Shown here: one piece after another, positions 48,211 through 61,288 of the stretch
How the letters are laid out: each line of letters begins with the position of its first letter
How positions within the stretch are numbered: position 1 is the stretch's first letter
Assembly: GCA_027493615.1 (NCBI GenBank)
Contig: JAOSKK010000038.1
Location: 843,333 to 907,332 of the forward strand
DNA from: Verrucomicrobiota bacterium
GTDB taxonomy: Bacteria; Verrucomicrobiota; Verrucomicrobiia; Limisphaerales; J093
Direction of reading: 5' to 3'
Length of the DNA: 64,000 nt
The notes under the pieces: model-generated
The model's database searches: none
What the model was told of the DNA's origin: nothing
Seen by the model: only the letters and a program-made list of their open reading frames with translations
Position numbers and translations under genes: made by a program

Positions 48211-48723
48211 CTACTCGAATCGCTCCGGTTGGCCCGTCGCCGCCAGCACGGCGTTCCAGACCACACCTTCAGGGTCCATTTGCTTCTTGTGGCTGGCCAG
48301 CAGTTCGATGGGCACGTGAATGAACTGTCCGTGGAGAAAGCCGATGACCAGGCCGGTCTTGCCCGCCATGGCCGCATGGACGGCGTGGCGCGCAAACAGG
48401 TCGGTGAGGATCGCGTCCTCGGCGTTGGCGGGGCTGCTGCGAACGAGGTAACTCGGGTCGAAGTAACGCATCACCAGGGGAACCCCCACGGTTTGGAAGT
48501 GGGCCTCGATCCGCTGGCGCAGGAAGAGCCCGATGTCCTGCAGCTTGACGTTGCCCGAGGCATCGCGCTCCGCTCCGCCGCTGTTGAGCAGTTCCTGTCC
48601 CGCCCCCTCGGCCACCACGACCACGGCATGGCCCCGTTGGCGGACCCGCTGCTCGAGGGCCACGAGGAACCCGCGTGGGCCATCGAGCTTGAAGGGCACT
48701 TCCGGCACGAGCGTGAAGTTCAT
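48211..48723 (-). pseudogene. C-terminal part of a 6-phosphofructokinase; N-terminal half missing
   Basis: 170 residues: 'NFTLVPEVPFKLDG', 'HAVVVVAEGAGQELL', 'DIGLFLRQRIEAHF', 'VMRYFDPSYLVRSSPANAED', 'VIGFLHGQFIHVPIELL'. This is the C-terminal half of the plant-type/clade-X ATP- or PPi-dependent phosphofructokinases (about 430 residues). The nucleotide-binding and catalytic GGD(T/S) and TxD regions should precede it but are absent in every frame. The sequence upstream is the end of an outer-membrane gene 21 bases away. Either a real truncation or an assembly collapse; as it stands the product would be inactive. Confidence 0.8.
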
Positions 48724-48744
48724 GGCATGAAGCGTAGAAGATCG

Positions 48745-49434
48745 TCAGAGGACAACCGCGAGAGCAACGACGACCGGAGGCTTGCTTTCATCAGGGTTAA
48801 ACAAGTACGCAGACAGGTCCACTGCCTTGTACGTGAAGCCCACCAGGAAACCCCGTTGGATGTCCAGGTCCGACGCGTAGGCGCGGGTGCGCTGGCTGAC
48901 GACGCCCAGCCTGAACCAGTCCAGCGGCGCCAGGCTCAGCTCGGTCCAGGAGTAAAGAAAGGTCCCCGCGGAGTCGCCGGCGTCCATCACGTACTCGCCC
49001 TCGACCGAGAGCTCAAGCCGCCACCAGCTCAGGGAGCCCCGGACGCCGGGCGCAATGCCGGTCGTGGCGCCAAACACGCCGCCGATCATCGGGGTCAGCT
49101 CCCACGCCAGCGCGTCACCACCGGAAAGGTTTCCGCCGAACCAGACCGAGCCGGTCTCCTGGGCTTCGTAGTTGAACCGGGCCTCGAGGTGCAACCCGCC
49201 CCGGTCGGCGGTGATCGTGGGCTGGAGGTAGTTCCGGTCGTCCGGCACGAAATAGGCGAACGCGGAAACGCCGAACGCCCACGCCTCATCCCCACGCGAC
49301 TCCGGCGTCACCGGAGGAGATTCGGGGCGGGGGACCGGGTCGGTCGCGATCCCGAGGTTCCCCGACGCCTCGGCGAGGGCCGGCAATCCGCAGGCCAACA
49401 CGAGGCTGAGTGGGATGAGGCGGCGCACGCTCAT
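48745..49434 (-). CDS. Predicted outer-membrane beta-barrel protein
   Basis: 229 residues from ATG 49434, which overlaps the upstream stop as ATGA. Signal peptide ('RRLIPLSLVLACGLPALAEA'), Pro-rich linker, then alternating amphipathic strands ('AWAFGVSAFAYFVPDDRNYL', 'GLHLEARFNYEAQETGSVWF', 'AGTFLYSWTELSLAPLDWF') and a terminal hydrophobic strand. No specific family recognised. Coupled to the VIT-family gene. Confidence 0.75.
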   Translation of the reverse strand: MSVRRLIPLSLVLACGLPALAEASGNLGIATDPVPRPESPPVTPESRGDEAWAFGVSAFAYFVPDDRNYLQPTITADRGGLHLEARFNYEAQETGSVWFGGNLSGGDALAWELTPMIGGVFGATTGIAPGVRGSLSWWRLELSVEGEYVMDAGDSAGTFLYSWTELSLAPLDWFRLGVVSQRTRAYASDLDIQRGFLVGFTYKAVDLSAYLFNPDESKPPVVVALAVVL

Positions 49435-50095
49435 CCTCCCAGGGCGATGGTGAGTCCGACCAGACCCGCCCCCAGCAGGACCATGAACGCGCCCGCGAGT
49501 TCGGGCGCGCGGCCGGTGATCCGCCCGAACACCCAGCCGGTCCCGAACAGCATCACGATGGCGATCAGGTTCGAGATGCGCAAAGCCCCCCGGGCCTGGC
49601 TCATGAACAGGAACGGGACGACTACAGGGAAGGTGGAAAGGAAAACCAGCAGGAAGACAGCGATCGCCCCGGTCCAATCCTCGCGTTGGACGCGCACCCG
49701 GGGAAGCGGTTCGGGCATCCGGCGAATCCGCTCGCGCAGCATTTCGAGATCGGTCGGTTGCAGGACCGGCAGCAGCGCCGGGGGAGCAGGTCGCCGAGGA
49801 TACGGTGCGCCTGGGGCACGTCCGGGGCCCGGCGTACGGCCAGCAACAGCGCCCAGTTGCGCCCCCGCTCGGCCAGGCAACCCATGAGGTAAAACACGCC
49901 GTCGATGATGCCCCAGGCCAGATTGCAGCCCAACGCCCCGATCAACATGGTGCGGACGTCGTCGCGACCGGCCTCGGCAATGCTCAGTGTCCCCGTGAAG
50001 GTGAGCACCATGATCAGCCCGAACAACACCTCCGACACGCGGTCGTAGGGGTCGAGGACCCGCTTCGAAGAGGGGAGGGCCGGTGGGTGGGGCAT
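49431..50095 (-). CDS. VIT/CCC1-like integral membrane protein; one frame break
   Basis: About 221 residues after repair. 'YDRVSEVLFGLIMVLTFTGTL' near residue 17 and 'MLIGALGCNLAWGIIDGVFYLM' near 50 resemble the first helices of VIT1/CCC1-type iron/manganese transporters. Two or three further membrane segments lie near the C-terminus ('FLLVFLSTFPVVVPFLFM', 'MVLLGAGLVGLTIAL'). A missing base in the G run 49780-49784 splits it; repair gives 'GDLLPPALLPVLQPTDLEML'. The metal-transport role is inferred; many bacterial members are uncharacterised. Confidence 0.72.
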
Positions 50096-50164
50096 GGGAG
50101 GAGGCCGACGGACAGGTCAGCCACCCGGCGCCCAAGGCCGGCCGGGTGGCTGTGCCCGTGGTGG

Positions 50165-50783
50165 TTACTTCGCCTCCGGCGAGAGGGCCTGCTCCATCTT
50201 GAGCAGTTCCTTCAGCGCAGTCTGCATCGACCGGTTGACGCCCTGGTAGTTCCAGTTGGCATGGCTGACGGTGCTGCGGACCGCCTTCACGCCGCCTGGC
50301 GTCACGTCCAAGGCCAGGGTCTTCTGGATGTCGTTCAGATCCGAGAGGAACCCTCGGAACTGCTCACCGGACGCCTGGAAGGTGGTGAGGACCTTGTCGT
50401 AACTCTTCTGGACCGTGTCCAGGCGCTTCTGGGCCTTCTTGCGGAGGGACTCGTTACCCAGACCATCCACCGTCTTCTGCCAGGTGCTGAAGTAGCGGCG
50501 TCCGTCGCCCTGCATCCATTGGACGCGGGCACGGGTCCAGGTGGCGGCGGCTTCGACCTTCGGGATCTGGGTGGCGAAGGCCTGATGAGGCCGGCCGCAG
50601 ATCACCTTGGGTCTGTTTGGCGAGTGCGTTCAGGGCATCGAGGGCGGCCTTGAGCTGTTCGCTGGCGCGGGTGGCCTCGAGGCGGGCCTCCTTCATGCTG
50701 GAGGCGAGCGCTTCCTGGGAGGCCTGCGTCGTGCCGCCCAACACGGTCAGGAGTCCGAGGAGGAGGAGGGGATGGTACTTCAT
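50165..50783 (-). CDS. DUF2959 family protein, exported; one frame break
   Basis: About 205 residues after repair. Signal peptide ('YHPLLLLGLLTVLGGTTQAS'), then a helical, coiled-coil-rich body: 'EATRASEQLKAALDALNALA', 'YFSTWQKTVDGLGNESLRKK', 'YDKVLTTFQASGEQFRGFLS', 'DIQKTLALDVTPGGVKAVRS'. These match the DUF2959 pattern as I recall it; function unknown. An extra base around 50590-50605 breaks the frame. Lies 69 bases upstream of the VIT-family gene on the same strand. Confidence 0.78.
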
Positions 50784-50882
50784 ACGGTTCGATGGGTTTC
50801 GTTTCGGTTTTCTGTCGCCCGTCCGCCGACGGAACCGCCGCCGATGTGACAGCGACAAATTCTCAGGCCCCTCTCCCCCGAA

Positions 50883-51057
50883 TTGGGGTCGCATCTTAAC
50901 ATTTAACATTCGAGTCCCGCCGACGACGCCACCTCCACCTCCGCCCGTGTCCGTCAAGGGATTCACCGACGCCCCGCACCGGGCGCAGCCCCGGGCGGCG
51001 CAGCGAAGAGCGCCCCTGGTCCCGGGGCGAATGTTAAATGTTAAGATGCGACCCCAA
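50883..51057. mobile_element. MITE-like element with perfect 30-base terminal inverted repeats
   Basis: The left end 50883-50912 (beginning TTGGGGTCGCATCTTAACAT) and the right end 51028-51057 are perfect reverse complements over 30 bases, enclosing 115 bases of GC-rich sequence with no coding potential. The ends are AT-rich (TTAACATTTAACATT) in sharp contrast to the GC-rich surroundings, a sign of foreign origin. No transposase is present, so it would be a non-autonomous element or a large hairpin. It sits between the DUF2959 gene and the end of the cyclase gene. Confidence 0.7.
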
Positions 51058-51105
51058 AAGGGGAGGGCGCCGAAGGAAAGAGGAGGAAAGCGGTGGGGAG
51101 AGCGT

Positions 51106-52151
51106 TCATGCGGCGGTGGCGGTTCTGGGAGCGATGGGGTCGAGCAGGAACCAGGTGTGCACGCGGCCCTTGCCCTTGATCTCGATCTCGCCGCGATCCT
51201 CGAAGGTGTACTCCGCGAGCAAGGCGTCCCGCGTTGTGGCCGTCACCTGGATCCGACCCGGCAAGCCGCTCGATTCCATCCGGCTCGCCGTGTTCACCGT
51301 GTCGCCCCAGAGGTCGTAGATGAACTTGCTGCGGCCAATAACGCCGGCCACGACCGGCCCCGTGTTCAGGCCGATCCGGATCTGCAGCGCCCTGCCCTGA
51401 CCGGCATTGAAGGCCCGCACACTCTCGAGCATCTCGAGCGCCATCGCGGCCAGGATCGCCGCGTGTCCCGGCCGCGGCTCGGGGACACCACAGACCGCCA
51501 TGTAACAGTCCCCGATGGTCTTGATCTTCTCGACGTGGTGCCGTCGCGCCAGTTCGTCGAACCGGCTGAACAGGTCGTCGAGCATCTCGACCAGCGGCTG
51601 CGGGGGCATCCCGCCGGACAAGGTCGTGAAGCCCACGATGTCGGCGAAGAGCACGGTCACTTCCGGGAAGTGATCGGCGATGCTGTCCTCGCCGGCCTTG
51701 AGCCGTCCCGCCACCGGGGCCGGGAGGACGTTAAGCAAGAGCCGCTCGTTCTCCCGGTTCAGCCGGTCCACCGTCAGATGGGTGTGAACCCGCGCCAGGA
51801 GCTCGTGAGCGTTGAACGGTTTGCCCACATAATCCACGGCGCCCAGCTCGAATCCGCGCACGATGTCGGCCGTCTCGGTCTTGGCGGTGAGAAAGATCAC
51901 CGGGATCGCCCGCCACGCCGCGGAGTCTTTCAGCCGTCGGCAGGTCTCGAACCCGTCCATCTCGGGCATCATCACGTCCAGGAGGATGAGGTCGGGTCGG
52001 ACGCGTTCGACCACCTCGAGGGCCTGTTTGCCGTTGGTGGCCACACTGATCTGGTAACCGCGCTCCTTGAGCGTCGCGGCGAGGGTTTGGATGTTGGCCG
52101 GCGTGTCATCGACAATCAGGATCCGGCCCGGCGAAGGGCTCGCAGCGGGGT

Positions 52152-52155
<4 letters not shown>
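51106..52155 (-). CDS. Response regulator with class III adenylate cyclase domain
   Basis: 349 residues. Receiver domain about 10-125 with phospho-acceptor Asp in 'DLILLDVMMPEMDG' and Lys in 'DYVGKPFNAHELL'. A short coiled-coil linker leads to the class III nucleotidyl cyclase domain (about 160-345): 'VTVLFADIVGFTTLSG' supplies the first metal Asp pair; 'EKIKTIGDCYMAVCG' has a Lys at the purine-selecting position; 'YDLWGDTVNTASRM' has the Asp partner plus the Asn/Arg transition-state residues. Lys plus Asp predicts ATP, hence cAMP production. Start overlaps the hybrid kinase stop as ATGA, so phosphotransfer from that kinase probably controls the cyclase. Confidence 0.92.
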
Positions 52156-56690
<4,535 letters not shown>

Positions 56691-56694
<4 letters not shown>

Positions 56695-56918
56695 GGTCCG
56701 AGGCTTCCCAAGAGTTGCTTCCCATTCGGGGCTTCCCGGCGGTGATACACGCCGCTCGCGCCCGACCCGAACCACTGGACTGCCCGGCCGAGGTGTTCCG
56801 TCGGGTCGAGGAACAGCCAGCCATCGGGTGCCAGCCGGGAAGCCATGCGTTCAAGGACGTCGACGCGACGGCCGGTCTCGAGATACATCAGCACGTTCCG
56901 GCAGAAGATGGCTTCCCC
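56691..56918 (-). pseudogene. C-terminal remnant of a CheR-type methyltransferase
   Basis: In its own frame the segment reads 'EAIFCRNVLMYLETGRRVDV' and 'SRLAPDGWLFLDPTEHLG', the last motif block of CheR chemotaxis methyltransferases ('IFCRNVLIYF...'). The N-terminal about 200 residues, including the SAM-binding GxGxxGEEPYS block, are absent. Immediately upstream is the end of the cNMP-binding gene, whose frame continues past the junction. The stop overlaps the kinase start as ATGA, so the gene was once a proper member of this operon. Confidence 0.78.
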
Positions 56919-57385
56919 CGATGGCCTTGCCGATCTCGTCGTACACGACCACCTGGGCGTTCAGCCGGCGGATGCGCTCGCCGGCAGTGCGGATCATGGC
57001 GAAGAGGACGCTGAGGCCCGCGTGGCCGGCGCTGCCATGCAGCACGCCGAACGACGCGGTCGACAGCCGAAACAACTCCGTGGCGCCCGCCGCCACGGCC
57101 GCGGCGGAGCGGGGTTGCTGGTCGAAGAGCGCCATCTCGCCGAAGTAATCACCTGGCTCGAGCACTGCCAGCGTCTTGACCGCATCGGCGGTGGCGCCGG
57201 TGCGCTTCTCGATCCGGACGGTGCCGGAGGCAATGAAGTACATGGCGTCACCGGGATCGCCTTCCTGGAAGACCCGCTGGCCGTCGGCAAAGGTGCGCGC
57301 TTCGAGGACCGCGGCCAGGCGGGTCAGCGCCTCCGCGTCCAGGGGATTGCAGCAGCGCGATGCGCTTGAGGGCCTCGGGGTTCAT
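56851..57385 (-). CDS. Cyclic nucleotide-binding domain protein; one frame break, ragged C-terminus
   Basis: About 177 residues after repair. ATG 57385 overlaps the pilT stop as ATGA. An extra G in 57342-57345 breaks the frame; repair gives 'LQSLDAEALTRLAAVLEART', then 'VFQEGDPGDAMYFIASGTV', and the phosphate-binding cassette 'GDYFGEMALFDQQPRSAAAV' with Glu and Arg for cNMP binding. A helical tail follows, 'GERIRRLNAQVVVYDEIGKA'. After about 56925 the frame reads antisense-quality sequence where cheR begins, so the natural end is lost at the junction. Likely a receptor for the cAMP made by the operon's own cyclase. Confidence 0.82.
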
Positions 57386-57846
57386 GGCGCCTCCTCCGGC
57401 ACGAGGCCTTGCAGATGGAGGTTCTGACGCGGCCGGAGCAGGGCCCGCAACTCCTGGGGATGGTTGGCCTTGCTCAGAGCGTCCTCCTCGCTGATCCAGC
57501 CGGCGGCGTGGAGCTCGGCGAGGGCTTTCTCCATCGTGCACATGCCTTCCTTGGTACCGGTCTGGATGGCCGAGTAGATCTGGTGGGTCTTCCTCGCGGA
57601 TGATGGCCGAGATGGCGGCGGCATCGCAGTCGCGCGTGGTGGTGAATTCGCGAGTTTCTCGTCGGTGCCGAGGACCTCGCGGGCCAGTCGCAGCACGTCT
57701 TCCGAGGTCAGGGGCGCCATTTCAAACCGGCCCAACTGACCCTGGATGCGGCCGATGGGCACTTCGTCGGCCTGGAGGTGGAGGTCCGAGCCCTGGTGTT
57801 GGACCAGGACGCCCAGGAGTTCAGCGAGGGAAGTGGGGTTAGGCAT
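57382..57846 (-). pseudogene. PilT-like twitching ATPase with the whole ATPase core missing
   Basis: 154 residues against about 350 for PilT. N-terminal part is normal: 'LAELLGVLVQHQGSDLHLQA', 'VPIGRIQGQLGRFEMAPL', 'LGTDEKL'. C-terminal part is normal: 'KTHQIYSAIQTGTKEGMCTM', 'ALAELHAAGWISEEDALSKA'. In between, an alternate frame reads 'FTTTRDCDAAAISAIIREE', which joins the end of the N-domain straight to the region just before 'KTHQ'. Walker A, Asp box, Walker B and His box (about 215 residues) are gone. Retraction ATPase activity is impossible as it stands. First gene of the ATGA-linked operon. Confidence 0.8.
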
Positions 57847-58019
57847 GGGGGAGGCGGCGGGGCCGCTGGTGAGGGGCGGGTGTTGGTTCCCGGGTTGGTG
57901 GTGGTTCACGGGCAGCGGGAGCGCCACAGATGCACGCCAGCGTCGGTCGGGACCGTGCGGAAGTCCAAGGCGGGTTGGGGATCGAGGTGTCGAAGGAGTC
58001 CGGGTGAGGGCGGAGCCCG

Positions 58020-58054
58020 TTGACAGTCTGGGGGGTGGGTGGGATAATCCCACC
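58020..58054 (+). promoter_or_regulatory. vapB promoter with embedded palindromic operator
   Basis: TTGACA (58020-58025), 17-base spacer, GATAAT (58043-58048). A perfect palindrome GGTGGGATAATCCCACC (58038-58054) covers the -10 box and ends one base before the vapB GTG. This is the expected layout for autorepression by a VapB-VapC complex. With the -10 only six bases from the start codon the mRNA should be leaderless. Confidence 0.75.
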
Positions 58055-58283
58055 GTGATTGTGACGCTCGATGCCAAACGGCGCGTAAGCATACCCGCCG
58101 CGCTGGCGCCCACCGCACCGGGTGACCAGTTCGACGCCAGCTTTGACGCGGAGGACGATGTCGTGGTACTGCGCCGGATCAAAGCGCAAGGCCGACTGGC
58201 TGGCCGTGTGGAGGCAATGCCCCTCGCCGATGGATGATCTGCCCGCGCGCAACACCGACCTGCCCCGGCGAGTCCGGTCATGA
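58055..58283 (+). CDS. vapB: VapB-type antitoxin, SpoVT/AbrB fold; one frame break
   Basis: About 75 residues after repair, from GTG 58055. 'VIVTLDAKRRVSIPAAL' is the swapped-hairpin AbrB DNA-binding motif and 'DAEDDVVVLRRIKA' completes the fold. An extra base about 58184-58188 breaks the frame; repair gives 'KADWLAVWRQCPSPMDDLPA', the toxin-binding tail seen in this antitoxin subgroup. The stop overlaps the vapC start as ATGA. No Shine-Dalgarno precedes the GTG. Confidence 0.85.
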
Positions 58284-58730
58284 GCTGGCTGCTGGACACG
58301 GACGTGCTCAGCCAGCCAGCCCGGACGCATGGGCACCCGGCCGTCATCGCCTGGTTGGAGCGGGGAACAGGATGCCTGCTACACAAGCACGGTCGTGATC
58401 GCCCAGATCGCCTACTGGGTTCGAACAAAAGAGGGCCGCGCGCGGACTCGGTTGCAGCAGTGGCTCCGCCGGAGTCTCGAGGCCCTTGAGGGGAGGATCC
58501 TCAGTTTCAACGTGGCCACGGCGCACGTGTGGGCCGACCAGAGGTACCTGCTCGAGCAGGCGGGAGAGCCGATGCCGGTTGAGGACAGCTACATCGCCGC
58601 CACCGCCCGGCGGCACGGTCTGACGATCGTGACGGGCAACGATCAGGACTTTCGGCGACCGGGGCTGAGGGGGTTCAACCCCTTCAAGGAGTTGGCCGCC
58701 CCTGGATCGGGCATAGGGCACACCCGCTGA
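58280..58730 (+). CDS. vapC: VapC-type PIN-domain toxin; one frame break
   Basis: About 149 residues after repair. PIN-domain ribonuclease: first acidic residue in 'MSWLLDTDVLSQPART', then after repair 'LEREQDACYTSTVVIAQIAY' (second acidic position), and the C-terminal pair in 'VEDSYIAATARRHGLTIVTG' and 'NDQDFRRPG'. An extra G in 58362-58365 breaks the frame. The acidic residues are intact, so the toxin should be functional once repaired. Cleaves RNA (tRNA or rRNA in characterised VapCs); target unknown here. Confidence 0.87.
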
Positions 58731-58784
58731 TCCAGCGGGTCGGCCGCGGTTGGTGAAGCGAGGAGGCGGGCGGTTCACGGACGG

Positions 58785-61254
58785 TTACTGCCGGCCCAAG
58801 GCCGCCCGGATGGCGTCCTCGGGCTTGACCAGGTGATCGGAGTTGCTCGGGTCATCGGCGATGGAGAGCTGGACGCCGCGGACCTCGCCGTTGAACGCGT
58901 TGCCGACCGGCCCGTAGTCCGGCGACACCGGCGCGCCCGAATCCTCGCCGACATCGGCGCCGTCGTCCGCCGAGAAGACCATGGCCAGGGTCGCGCCGAC
59001 CTCGCCTTGACCGACCTGCTTGCCATCCACGAACAGGGTAGCCTTGCCCCCCTTGCCGAGGCCGCCGCCGGCGTAAGCGAATTCGAGCCGCACCTGATGC
59101 GGGCCGGCCGGAAGACGGTCGGCGGACTCGGCGAAGAAGTGTTGGAAACCGCCCCAGTTATAGCAGTATTTCAGCTTGCCGTCCTTCGCGTAGAGGCTCC
59201 AGCCACCGATGTTTGCGCCCTGGCAGACGATGACGCCTTCGGCGCCCTTCTCCGGCACGCCGATCTCCGCCGTGATCGAGTGGGACTTGTTCTTGAGGTT
59301 CAGGACACAGTTCTCCGAGAGACGCCCCATGCCGCCGAAGAGCACCTGGGTCTGGCCCTTGATGAGCACGGGCCGGCCGGCGGTGTCCGGGTTGATCTTC
59401 TCCATCAGGCGGTCGTCCAGGGGGAGCACCTTGTAGCGGGCGGCCTCGATGAGGAACTGCCGCTGCAGCTCGTGGAGCTTGGCCGGCATGGCCCTCGCGA
59501 GATCCTCGGCCTGGCTCCAGTCCGTGTCCGCATAGAGTTCCCAGACATCGTCGTCGAACGCCGGCGGTTTGGCTGTCGTGGGTGCCCAGGGGGTCCGGTG
59601 TTTCGTCACCGCCGTCCAGCCCTGATGATAGAGGCCGCGGTTGCCGAAGATTTCGAAGTACTGGGTCTGGTGTTGCTCGGGAACCGTCGCGTCGTTGAAG
59701 GAGTACACCATGCTGACCCCCTCGATCGGGTCCTGTTGGATGCCATGGACGGACTGCGGCTGGGGCAGCCCAGCCGCCTCGAGCACGGTGGGGGCCACGT
59801 CGATGACGTGGGTGAATTGGGAGCGGATTTCGCCCCGGGCCTTGATGCCCTTGGGCCAATGGACCACGGTGCCGTTGCGCGTGCCGCCCCAGTGGGAGGC
59901 GACCTGCTTGGTCCACTGGTAGGGGGTGTTCATGGCGAGCGCCCAGCCCACCGCGTAGTGGTTGTACGATTCCGGTCCGCCGAGTTTGCCCAGTCGCGCG
60001 GTGAGGTACTCCGGCGTTTCCAGGGCCTGCAAGCCGTTGAAGTAGCTCATCTCGTTGAAGCACCCGTTGACCGAGCCTTCCGCCGAGGCGCCGTTGTCGC
60101 CGCAAATGTAATAGATGAGTGTGTCATCCAGGGCGCCGAGCTTCTCAATCGTTTCCACGATTCGGCCGATATGGTGGTCGGTGTATTCCAGGAACCCGGC
60201 GTACACCTCCATCTGCCGGGCGAGCACGGGCCGGAAGGCTGCCGGCATCTCGTTCCACGCGGGCACTTCGGGGTTGCGCGCCGTGAGCTGGCAGTCGGCA
60301 GGAATCACCCCGAGCTGCTTCTGCCGCGCGAAGGTTTGCTCGCGCAACTGGTCGTAGCCCTGGTCGAACCGGCCCTGGTACTTGTCCGCCCACGCCTTGG
60401 GGACATGATGCGGGGCGTGGGTGGCGCCGGGGGCGAAGTAGATGAAGAAGGGCTTGTCGGGCGTGAGGGCTTTCTGCTGGCCGATCCACTTGATGGCCTT
60501 GTCGGCGATGTCGGCCACGAGGTGGTAGCCCTGCTCGGGGTCTTCCTGTTCTCGACCGGCGTCGTGCCTTCATACAGCGTCGGATACCACTGGTTGGCCT
60601 CGCCGCCGATGAAGCCGTAGAAGTACTCGAAGCCGCCACCGCCGGTGGGCCAGGCGTCGAACGGGCCCGCGGGACTGGTCTGCCAGACCGGCACCTCGTG
60701 GCACTTGCCGAACTGGGCGATGGAGTAGCCGTTGAGCTTGAGCGTCATCGCCAGGGGCGCCATCGAGTTGGGCAACACCGAGCAGTAGCCCGACGCGCCG
60801 GTGGCTGTCTCGGTGATCCCACCCATGCCCGCGGAGTGATGGTTGCGCCCCGTGAGCAAGGCCTGGCGCGTCGGCGAACAAAGGGCGGTGGTGTGGAAGC
60901 GGGTGTATTTCAGGCCGCCCGCCGCCAGCTTCTCCAGGGTCGGTGTCTGACAGGGACCGCCGAACGCGCTCGAGGCGCCGAAACCGGCGTCGTCGATGAG
61001 GACGATCAGGACGTTGGGCGCGCCGGCCGGGGGCCGCAACTGCTGGATGGGCGCCAACCGCGTGTCTGGACTCTTTGCGTCGTAGTTGACGAAGCGCTGT
61101 CGAACCGTGTTGGGCAGGGGCAGGACTGCACGGGACCTGGCTTCGCTGGGAGCCACCGAGGCCGGCGTGGCCGGAGCGCCTTCCGCCCCGCAGACGGCGA
61201 GGAGTGCGACGGCCCACGTGCGTTGCAGCGTGGCACGGAGGGGGTTGGTTTCAT
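58785..61254 (-). CDS. Type I arylsulfatase, secreted, with C-terminal jelly-roll extension; two frame breaks
   Basis: About 823 residues after repair. A missing A next to the start codon (near 61247) hides the signal peptide 'LQRTWAVALLAVCGAEGAPA'; a second missing base near 60553 precedes 'EDPEQGYHLVADIADKAIKW'. Metal site 'NVLIVLIDDAGFGASSAFGG'. The formylglycine motif CSPTR is in 'TTALCSPTRQALLTGRNHH' (about residue 125), requiring a maturase elsewhere. Other motifs: 'FIYFAPGATHAPHHVPKAWA' and 'YYICGDNGASAEGS'. The C-terminal 220 residues ('GGWSLYAKDGKLKYCYNW') are a beta domain. Hydrolyses sulfate esters, probably of algal or animal glycans; shares the direction of the FadL-like gene upstream. 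Confidence 0.93.
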
Positions 61255-61288
61255 GGTCTTTGAGCAGGGATACGAGGCAACACCGACG

